NCBI GenBank assembly: GCA_007131625.1
Contig: SLQC01000082.1
Coordinates: 1-6,214, forward strand
DNA from: Balneolales bacterium
GTDB lineage: Bacteria; Bacteroidota; Rhodothermia; Balneolales; Natronogracilivirgulaceae
Direction: 5' to 3'
Length of the DNA: 6,214 nucleotides
Part shown: in pieces, positions 1 through 5,433 of the stretch
How the letters are laid out: each line of letters opens with the position of its first letter
How positions within the stretch are numbered: the stretch's first letter is position 1
Notes under the pieces: model-generated
The model's input: only the letters and a program-made list of their open reading frames with translations
What the model was told of the DNA's origin: nothing
Databases searched by the model: none
Translations under genes and position numbers: made by a program

Positions 1-528
1 TACCATGTAGACCCTTCAAAGATGCAAGATCAATGGATGATGATTGATGCCGGTGAGAACGTAGACAGGGAATACCATGAACAAACAGAACCCTTTGATG
101 TGGGAACGGTTACGACGCTCTCGGCCGAAAAAGCCTGGGAGCAGGTAATGGCGAATGCCGGCGCGTGGATAAGAGATGATCACGATAAGTATCTGATAAG
201 AGAAATCAGAAACTACCGGCTTCAGGAAATTGAAGTGAAAGAAGAAGCTTACCCTTTGCCGTATTGGTGGAAAGAAGGTGGCATTGACCACCAGAATGAT
301 GTCGGTGGCTTGCCCAGGCTCAACTCTGTGACCATGCCTGAATGGATCGACACCAACCGCAACGGTATTCCCGACTGGTGGGAACAGGCTCGCGGTCTTG
401 ATTCAAGTGATCCCGAAATCGCCAACATCGACAGCAACGGTAACGGATACACAAATATCGAAGATTACATCAACGACCTGGATGCAATTGCCATCACTCG
501 CGAAATAGCAGGGTTTTCAGGAAAGTAG
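1..528 (+). CDS. Pectate lyase (PL1-like), C-terminal part, 5' end outside window
   Basis: The frame is open from the first base, so this is the last 175 codons of a longer gene and the ATG at 22 is probably internal. Residues about 40-65 (LSAEKAWEQVMANAGAW, then RDDHDKYLIREIRN) match the C-terminal part of the bacterial pectate lyase beta-helix family, where a VLANAGA...RDAVDxRIVxEV pattern is usual. Such enzymes cleave polygalacturonate by beta-elimination outside the cell. Residues about 117-128 (DTNRNGIPDWWE) and 144-156 (DSNGNGYTNIEDY) form an Asp/Asn/Gly-rich tail like the DxDxDGxPDxWE segments common at the end of these proteins, probably calcium-binding. The catalytic part is not in the window, so the activity is inferred from the tail alone; another right-handed beta-helix lyase is possible. 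The gene converges on the sulfatase gene, 63 bp away. Confidence 0.72.
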   Translation, partial: YHVDPSKMQDQWMMIDAGENVDREYHEQTEPFDVGTVTTLSAEKAWEQVMANAGAWIRDDHDKYLIREIRNYRLQEIEVKEEAYPLPYWWKEGGIDHQNDVGGLPRLNSVTMPEWIDTNRNGIPDWWEQARGLDSSDPEIANIDSNGNGYTNIEDYINDLDAIAITREIAGFSGK

Positions 529-538
529 GGTCTTAATA

Positions 539-591
539 TGCATGAGGGAACCATGCTGTTTGTTTTGTATTGGCATGCGTTTTCCCGTGCA
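539..591. terminator. Possible bidirectional terminator hairpin between convergent genes
   Basis: The 63-bp gap between two convergent stop codons can fold into an imperfect nested hairpin: TGCA (539-542) with TGCA (588-591), GGGAA (546-550) with TTCCC (582-586), and CATGC (552-556) with GCATG (573-577). The stem has asymmetric internal loops and no long flanking T run, so it would be a weak intrinsic terminator. Position is the main support. Confidence 0.33.
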
Positions 592-2523
592 CTACCGCGT
601 ATAACCAGGTAGTAATCGAATAATATATTCATTGGCACCACGCCAGTTGGCATTGGGGTCTTCCGTTTCGTTCTCGAGAATTGCGGCTTCGGTGGATTCG
701 GAAAGTTCGTCGAGATTATTCAAAGCGTTCAGTGCTTCAAATGCGACATAGACACCTTGTTCGTCAGGCCGGGCAAGTTCGACCAGATTATTCACTGCTT
801 GTCGGCGATCTTCACGGGTGCCATAGGTAGCGAATACTTCTGCGGCAACGACTCTGACACTGGGGCTCTCGTCTCTCAACGTTTCACGTAAAGATGCCTG
901 GGTCGCGTTAAATGCACGCCTGCCCCTGATAAGGATGCCCATGGCAGCCCAGTAACGTATGGCGGGGTCGTCATCAGCAAGACCCGTTTCAAGCATGGGC
1001 AGTGCATGATAAGTGCGTTCAGCAGCCAACTCGGCCATGGCGAAGACCCGTTCAATGGGGTACTTTTGTGGATCCTGGGCCATATCGTAAATACTGGTAG
1101 CATGCCTATTCTCCAGTTCCCAGATAGGAGTAGTGGTACCCTTGGCTCTGCGATGCATCTCAGCTTCCGGAAGGAATTGCAGGTCGCGTATGCGAATCAT
1201 GTGTTCCTGGTGTGTGACACGCATGCGGTCAAGTACGTCCTGATGGTTTGGACAATTGACAAGATTGTGTATCTCATGGGGGTCGGCGACCAGATCGTAC
1301 AGTTCCTCAGGCGGTTTGGGTTCCCATATCATAGTTTGAGGTGGTACAAGTTCACCGGAATTGTAGAGCTCCCGCCATTCATTCGTGGAGGCAAATGTAT
1401 ACATATATTCGCTGAAATGGCCATGCTTGAGATGGGGCATATAGTTGCGGATGTATATGTAACGGTCGTCTCGAACTGAGCGTACCATGTCTATCCGCTC
1501 ATCCATCCGGCCGCGTGAACCGAATACATATTTCCGCGGCTCCTCCTGATAATCACCCATAAATGCCTTTCCCTGCATCCATGCTGGCGGTTCCGTTCCA
1601 ATAAGGCTTAAAAGTGTTGGAGCAAGGTCGACGAACTCGACAGGCCGGCTTGTAAAACCGCCGGGCTCATAATCCTCTGGTGCAAGATGGCGGTACTTTT
1701 CGGGAATATAGACAAACATGGGCACTTGTAATCCCCGATTATAAGCCAATTGCTTATAGGTGGGCATACCTCCCCCGTGATCACTATAAACGAAGATAAT
1801 GGTGTTGTCCATGAGTCCTTCATCACGGATCTGTTGAATTTTGCGGCCAAACCATTCATCCATGACCGTGACGGAGTGGTAGTACTGCGCCCAGTCACGG
1901 CGGACAACAGGTGTATCGGGGTGGAACGGAGGGAGCGGGACGTGGTCCGGATTGTGATAGGGCAAATCAGTACGCTGGCGAATACTGCTGCCATGGCTAT
2001 CAGTGTTGTTAAAAACAGCAAAGAAGGGAGTGTCCTCGTCAGATCGGTTGCGATAGTGCGCTTCATTGGATGACTCGTGCCAGATATTGCGATCACCATC
2101 GGCGTGTACTACGTTGTAGTCCTCCTTGACGTTATTGGTGACATAATAACCCTGTTCTTGCAGAAGTTTGGGATACATTTGAATATTCAAAGGCATTCCG
2201 ACTTCACTGCGGTGGTTGTGACCTCCCAGGGAGGCAGGATACATACCTGTAATCAGAGCTGTACGTGCGGGAGAGCAAACAGGAGAAGTAGACCAGGCGA
2301 TGTCATATCGTAAAGACTGTTTGGCAAAATTATCAAGATTGGGGGTATGGGCAAAGGTATCTCCATAAGCTCCGAGATTGGGACTGATATCCTCGATGGT
2401 AAGCCAGAGGATATTGGGCGAATCGGAAACGGGTTGTGCGTCGATGGTAACTGATGTCAGGTTAAGTAATAACGCTGTTGCCGGGAGACTTCTAAAAGCT
2501 ATTAATGAGATGAACGTTCTCAT
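592..2523 (-). CDS. Secreted sulfatase (S1-type, formylglycine-dependent) with HEAT-like C-terminus
   Basis: This is a complete 643-residue sulfatase that would remove sulfate esters or N-sulfates from polysaccharide outside the cytoplasm. I chose the ATG at 2523 because it opens a signal peptide (MRTFISLIAF..., possible cleavage after IDA at residues 27-29). A TTG 63 bp upstream would put about 21 charged residues before it. Residues 37-55 carry the NILWLTIEDISPNLGAYGD start of the fold, with E44/D45 as metal ligands. The maturation motif CSPAR is at 83-87, with Cys83 the formylglycine precursor. GGHNHR (100-105), TNNVKEDYN (129-137) and SDHGGG (247-252) are active-site segments typical of the N-sulfoglucosamine-sulfohydrolase-like bacterial group. 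EELYDL with DPHE marks the end of the sulfatase domain. Residues about 505-605 are helical, HEAT-like repeats seen in many bacterial homologues. No frame disruption is visible. Exact substrate is unknown; the pectate lyase neighbour suggests a uronate-containing polymer. Confidence 0.93.
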   Translation of the reverse strand: MRTFISLIAFRSLPATALLLNLTSVTIDAQPVSDSPNILWLTIEDISPNLGAYGDTFAHTPNLDNFAKQSLRYDIAWSTSPVCSPARTALITGMYPASLGGHNHRSEVGMPLNIQMYPKLLQEQGYYVTNNVKEDYNVVHADGDRNIWHESSNEAHYRNRSDEDTPFFAVFNNTDSHGSSIRQRTDLPYHNPDHVPLPPFHPDTPVVRRDWAQYYHSVTVMDEWFGRKIQQIRDEGLMDNTIIFVYSDHGGGMPTYKQLAYNRGLQVPMFVYIPEKYRHLAPEDYEPGGFTSRPVEFVDLAPTLLSLIGTEPPAWMQGKAFMGDYQEEPRKYVFGSRGRMDERIDMVRSVRDDRYIYIRNYMPHLKHGHFSEYMYTFASTNEWRELYNSGELVPPQTMIWEPKPPEELYDLVADPHEIHNLVNCPNHQDVLDRMRVTHQEHMIRIRDLQFLPEAEMHRRAKGTTTPIWELENRHATSIYDMAQDPQKYPIERVFAMAELAAERTYHALPMLETGLADDDPAIRYWAAMGILIRGRRAFNATQASLRETLRDESPSVRVVAAEVFATYGTREDRRQAVNNLVELARPDEQGVYVAFEALNALNNLDELSESTEAAILENETEDPNANWRGANEYIIRLLPGYTR

Positions 2524-2579
2524 GGTATATGGTAAATTTGCGTATATGTTTGGGCTTGACTCTTCTATCGTGAGTTCGG

Positions 2580-2606
2580 TTTTCAATTTTTTCCATTTTT
2601 CAATTT
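2580..2606. repeat. Short direct repeat TTTTCAATTT in sulfatase leader region
   Basis: TTTTCAATTT occurs at 2580-2589 and again at 2597-2606, 17 bp apart start to start, separated by TTTCCAT-like sequence. It lies 57 bp upstream of the sulfatase ATG. It may be low-complexity sequence or paired protein-binding sites. Confidence 0.35.
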
Positions 2607-2632
2607 AAAAAATAATTTCTTTTCTGTATGAT

Positions 2633-2678
2633 TAAAACAGATTTAATGTGATTTTTCTTTTCTTTTAAATCTGTTTTA
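2633..2678. promoter_or_regulatory. Perfect 14-bp inverted repeat, candidate operator
   Basis: TAAAACAGATTTAA (2633-2646) is exactly mirrored by TTAAATCTGTTTTA (2665-2678), with 18 bp between the arms. The two arms start 32 bp apart, close to three helical turns, so two protein dimers could bind on the same face of the DNA. The site lies between divergent promoters, 110 bp upstream of the sulfatase ATG and 163 bp upstream of the oxidoreductase ATG. Each arm is itself partly palindromic (8 of 14 positions). Its place upstream of both genes argues against a terminator. The binding regulator is not in the window. Confidence 0.5.
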
Positions 2679-2841
2679 CTATATTCTTATTCGTATTCGT
2701 CTCTCAGAACAGTAAATCCGCAATCAACGGTTGTGAGATTAGGGGAGTCTTGTAAGGAGTTATTTTCTTCTTTAAAATGATCATGAGGACCGGATTACAC
2801 AAATCGACCCTGATTGTTTGATATAATGGAAAGAGGGCTTA

Positions 2842-3773
2842 ATGAATCGGAAATCATTTTTAACAAAAATTGGTGCCGCATCCACATTTCTTGCCGGTAT
2901 ACCTGTTATCGGCAATTCGAAAGCCAGGAGTAAAACTTTCGAACTGGAGTATGAGAAAAAAGAAAATCGAACATTCGGCGCAAATGAGCAGATCAATATT
3001 GCCTTGATTGGTGCCGGAGGGATGGGACAAGGAAATGGTTTGTCGGCCATGCGGCACAATGGTATCCGAATGGTTGCCGCCTGTGATTTATATGACAGTC
3101 GTTTGGTGCGGTGCAAGGAGCGGTGGGGACAGGATCTGTTCACTACCAGAGATTATCGTGAGATTTTGGAACGGAATGATGTGGATGCCGTCATTATTTC
3201 ATCATCGGATCACTGGCATGATATTCAAGCCATCGATTCCCTGAATAAAGGTAAAGCTGTTTTTCTCGAAAAACCTATGGTTCAGCATGTTGAGCAAGCC
3301 TATGATGTGATCCGCGCGGAAAAGGAATCTGGCAGTGTCTTGCAAATCGGAAGTCAATTTACCAGTTCGATTGTCTATCAAAAAGTGCGGGATTTATTGA
3401 ATTCAGGAGAAATAGGCGAATTGAATGTTATGGAAGGTACCCGGGATCGATATTCCGCCCAGGGAGCATGGCAGTATTCCATCCCTCCCGGTGTCTCAAC
3501 AGATGAAGTGGACTGGAATACCATACGAAACATTATCCCGACCCATCTCCTCGAATGGTTGAACCATCGGAATTCGTATACCATGCTCCTGATGGGTATG
3601 ACATGCGCTTTGATCACTTCGGAAACTTTTTTGATGCAATTCGCGACAACAAACCGGTCCTGCAGGACGGGACCTTCGGTTTGAGAGCAGCGGCACCGGC
3701 CCTGTTGACGAATAAAAGTTACCAGGAAAATAAAATTATTAACTGGGATCCCGTGAATATGAAGTTATTATAG
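2842..3773 (+). pseudogene. Exported Gfo/Idh/MocA-family oxidoreductase, internally deleted and frameshifted
   Basis: In intact relatives this is an NAD(P)-dependent sugar oxidoreductase of about 430-460 residues. The N-terminal piece reads from ATG 2842, preceded by AGAGGG. It has an export signal (MNRKSFLTKIGAASTFLAG; RK instead of the RR usual in these Tat-exported proteins), the Rossmann motif ALIGAGGMG (residues 54-62), SSSDHWH (120-126), the EKP signature (143-145) and the family segment WQYSIPPG...VDWNT (210-227). After VDWNT, at about 3510-3525, the expected FLG-APK...RFFRWR...DYGTG block is absent and this frame continues with unrelated residues to a stop at 3682-3684. The C-terminal end is in the +2 frame: YHAPDGYDMRFDHFGNFFDAIR, FGLRAAAPALL, SY, then NWDPVNMKLL and TAG 3771-3773. 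Roughly 120-145 codons are missing, including most of the substrate domain. A clean deletion with frame change is likelier than a simple indel; a misassembly is possible. It lies upstream of the AP2 gene, probably its former partner. Confidence 0.88.
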
Positions 3774-3802
3774 AAATGACCGTAAATAATTGGGTTAACC
3801 TG

Positions 3803-3886
3803 ATGAGTCATGTAATTTTCAAAATCGGATGGAGCACCCATGGAGTAAACATGGGCAAATGTGTCAGAGATTCCAGGAATGGATAT
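3803..3886. repeat. Degenerate segment similar to 5287-5367 (copy 1)
   Basis: This intergenic stretch shares ordered blocks with 5287-5367: ATGAnTCAT (3803-3811), CACCCATG (3835-3842) and TGTGTCAG (3860-3867), then a weaker match ending in TTTCA. Block spacings differ by 9 and 3 bases between copies, multiples of three, which hints at an old coding origin. Read on the plus strand it lies in a 47-codon ORF (3803-3946, starting MSHVIFKIGW) whose TGA overlaps the ATG of the next gene as ATGA. Read on the minus strand the matching peptide contains ISDTFAH and a later SMG. I do not recognise a family in either reading. The matching blocks are short and chance is not excluded. Confidence 0.35.
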
Positions 3887-3942
3887 TTCATGCTATGTCA
3901 AATTCAAAAAAATGAACCTTATAATGATTATTGTTTAATCAA

Positions 3943-4839
3943 ATGACTATGGTAAAAAAAACCGAAAATTCAATTTCACGTCGTCAATTCATTGGCAAGA
4001 TGACGTTTGCAACAGCCGGTGCTGCATTGATCTCCTCATGTACAACATCATCGCGCTGGGAGACGGGTTGTTTTACCCGTCCATGGGCTGACTACGATTA
4101 TCGTGTGGCGTTTGATGGTATTGCAGAGGCAGGATTTAAATTTGCCGGTTTGATGAACTACGAAAACGGCATGCTCATTACACCGGACACTGATCCGGAA
4201 CGGGCTGCCGTAATGGGTGAGGAAGCAATATCACGAGGTCTTGCAATCGCTTCCGCCTATGGCCGTAATTTCGATGTAAATAATTCGATTGACGAGGGTA
4301 TTGTCGGATTGCAGCGTTTAATTGATAACTTAGCGGCTTGCAACTGCCAACATCTGGTGCTTGGCGGTATCTCTTCGCCAGAACTGGTGGATGCATATTA
4401 TAAGGTTATTGCCGAATGTTGCGATTATGCTGCTGATAAAGGTGTTTTCATGAGCATTAAGCCTCATGGCGGCACCAACGCCACCGGTCCCGAATGCCGA
4501 ATGCATATTGAAAAAGTGGGCCACAGAAATTTTGGTCTTTGGTATGACCCGGGAAACATCTACTATTACTCCGAGGGGGAATTGGATCCGGTAGATGATG
4601 CTTCCGAGGTGGATGGTTTGGTGATCGGCATGAGTGTGAAAGATTTTCTTATGCCGAGAGAAGTCAACCTTACACCCGGTACAGGCATGGTAGATTTTCC
4701 TGGGGTTTTTACCCTGCTCAAACAAGGTGGTTTTTCAAGGGGACCCTTGATAGTAGAGTGTCTTACCATGGGTGATTTAGCCTTCATTAATGCTGAGGCA
4801 AAAAAAGCTCGACAGTTCCTTGATGAATTAACGAGTTGA
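3943..4839 (+). CDS. Sugar phosphate isomerase/epimerase-like (AP2 TIM barrel) Tat lipoprotein
   Basis: This intact 298-residue protein has a xylose-isomerase-like (AP_endonuc_2) TIM barrel. The N-terminus carries a twin-arginine motif SRRQFIG (residues 12-18), a hydrophobic stretch and a lipobox ISSC (30-33), so it is probably exported folded and anchored by a lipid. Barrel signatures are EAGFKFAGL (62-70), CQHLVLGG (135-142), KPHGG (173-177), LWYDPGNIYYY (199-209), SVKDF (231-235), the TPGTGMVDFP loop (244-253) and PLIVEC (268-273). Likely metal or catalytic residues are Asp202 and Glu272. The position often filled by Glu before PHGG is Lys173, which I believe is usual in this exported subgroup. 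ATG 3943 was chosen over ATG 3949 and TTG 3931; no good ribosome site decides it. A TATAAT lies at 3920-3925. Such proteins often accompany Gfo/Idh/MocA oxidoreductases in keto-sugar metabolism, so its function may depend on the broken gene upstream. The substrate is unknown. Confidence 0.88.
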   Translation: MTMVKKTENSISRRQFIGKMTFATAGAALISSCTTSSRWETGCFTRPWADYDYRVAFDGIAEAGFKFAGLMNYENGMLITPDTDPERAAVMGEEAISRGLAIASAYGRNFDVNNSIDEGIVGLQRLIDNLAACNCQHLVLGGISSPELVDAYYKVIAECCDYAADKGVFMSIKPHGGTNATGPECRMHIEKVGHRNFGLWYDPGNIYYYSEGELDPVDDASEVDGLVIGMSVKDFLMPREVNLTPGTGMVDFPGVFTLLKQGGFSRGPLIVECLTMGDLAFINAEAKKARQFLDELTS

Positions 4840-4958
4840 TACATCTTGCAGGTTTTAACCTGGCCAATTAAATCCGGAATAGTCAATAATGACATTTCTT
4901 CAGGATTTGAATGATAAGCCTGGCCTTAATGCGTAACAGAAAAAGGTCCGATGTGTAT

Positions 4959-5267
4959 ATGATTCACCAAAAACTCTCTACCCTCTTATTCCTCTTTCTG
5001 CTTTCATGCTCTTTCGCTCTCGTTCAATGTGGCCCATCCGCTCACGATGCCCCACTACAGCTGGTCGACTGGGATGAAGAAACACTCCTGAAAACAAGAG
5101 CAAAACTTGAAGAAGGTGATACCTCGTTGCAGCCGGCGCTGGATCGCCTGATAGAAGAAGCCGAACAAGCACTGCAGGCAGGGCCTTTTTCCGTCACGGA
5201 TAAACCCTTTTACCACCAATGGGGATAAAAGGGATTATATGAGCATTGGTCCATTTGGTGGCCGGAT
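4959..5267 (+). pseudogene. Alginate-lyase-family lipoprotein, truncated remnant with two frameshifts
   Basis: The start at ATG 4959 gives a lipoprotein signal, MIHQKLSTLLFLFLLSC, with lipobox LLSC at residues 14-17. The N-terminal part of the alginate lyase family (Pfam Alginate_lyase) follows: LVDWDEETLLKTRAKLEEGD, then LQPALDRLIEEAEQAL and GPFSVTDKP. The family continues PPSGDKHDYMSxxPYWWPDP. Here this is split over frames: the first frame ends at TAA 5226-5228; one frame over, 5215-5256 reads TNGDKRDYMSIGPF; back in the first frame 5256-5267 reads WWPD. The sequence therefore carries one extra T in the TTTT run at 5208-5211 and lacks one T at 5254-5256, relative to a working reading frame. 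After WWPD no family sequence is found, so about three quarters of a roughly 400-residue enzyme is missing. Intact relatives cleave alginate or related uronates by beta-elimination. The gene follows the AP2 gene by 119 bp on the same strand. Confidence 0.8.
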
Positions 5268-5281
5268 TTAAACTGTTTTAC
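5267..5281. repeat. Third occurrence of the inverted-repeat arm, one base shorter
   Basis: TTTAAACTGTTTTAC here matches TTTAAATCTGTTTTAC at 2664-2679, the right arm of the inverted repeat, except for one missing T. Downstream similarity continues weakly (ATTCATATTGTC here, ATTCGTATTCGTC at 2689-2701). It begins exactly at the last base of recognisable alginate lyase sequence. Confidence 0.45.
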
Positions 5282-5286
5282 ATTTT

Positions 5287-5367
5287 ATGATTCATATTGT
5301 CATAGTAAACACCCATGACAAAATTATCATGCACCTGTGTGTCAGCAATCGCTGTCATGAGTGTTTC
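5287..5367. repeat. Degenerate segment similar to 3803-3886 (copy 2)
   Basis: The ordered blocks are ATGATTCAT (5287-5295), CACCCATG (5310-5317), TGTGTCAG (5338-5345) and TGTTTCA (5362-5368). On the plus strand they lie in a 45-codon ORF (5287-5424, starting MIHIVIVNTHDK). On the minus strand they lie in a 39-codon ORF (5397-5278, MSFMAFGAIIETLMTAIADT then QVHDNFVMGVYYDN). The minus ORF is in the frame of the upstream ThuA-like gene and stays open from that gene's TGA to TAA 5280-5278. Aligned minus readings of the two copies share E, I, DT, H and MG positions. I cannot assign a family or decide which strand, if either, was coding. Confidence 0.35.
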
Positions 5368-5433
5368 AATAATGGCCCCGAAAGCCATGAAGCTCATAAA
5401 TTCCGGGAAAAGGCTCCCAATTGAGCACCTAAA

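Larger units (their letters stand above)
2524..2841. promoter_or_regulatory. Divergent AT-rich intergenic region between sulfatase and oxidoreductase genes
   Basis: These 318 bp separate two divergently transcribed genes and hold no convincing gene. The part from about 2580 to 2700 is strikingly AT-rich, with T runs, a perfect 14-bp inverted repeat (2633-2678) and a short direct repeat (2580-2606), described separately. A TATAAT lies at 2822-2827, only 15 bp before the oxidoreductase ATG, and an AGAGGG (2832-2837) sits four bases before that ATG as a usable ribosome site. I found no clear Bacteroidota -33/-7 (TTTG / TAnnTTTG) pair correctly placed for either gene. An AAGGAG at 2754-2759 leads into no well-spaced ORF. 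Promoters for both genes are expected here but cannot be placed. Confidence 0.55.

Noticed and set aside
1006..1479. 157-codon plus-strand ORF inside the sulfatase gene
   Set aside because: It is antisense to conserved sulfatase sequence and shows no recognisable domain; the other long ORFs within 1608-2313 are rejected for the same reason.
2545..2552. TATGTTTG resembling the Bacteroidota -7 element
   Set aside because: It faces into the sulfatase gene on the plus strand, has no TTTG about 20 bp upstream, and is too far from the oxidoreductase start to be convincing.
2524..2586. TTG start at 2586 extending the sulfatase by 21 residues
   Set aside because: The extension is charged and precedes a normal signal peptide that begins at ATG 2523. 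TTG is a rare start, and the stretch lies in the AT-rich leader.
2777..2821. 14-codon ORF upstream of the oxidoreductase as a leader peptide
   Set aside because: The nearest AAGGAG (2754-2759) is 17 bases from its ATG, too far, and it has no run of regulatory codons or attenuator hairpin.
3837..3855. CCCATG / CATGGG hairpin as a terminator for the oxidoreductase
   Set aside because: Six pairs with a seven-base loop and no T run. The blocks also belong to the segment shared with 5287-5367, so the symmetry may be incidental.
4849..4862. CAGGTT TT AACCTG palindrome after the AP2 gene as a terminator
   Set aside because: The loop would be only two bases and no T run follows. It may be a protein site, but nothing else supports it.
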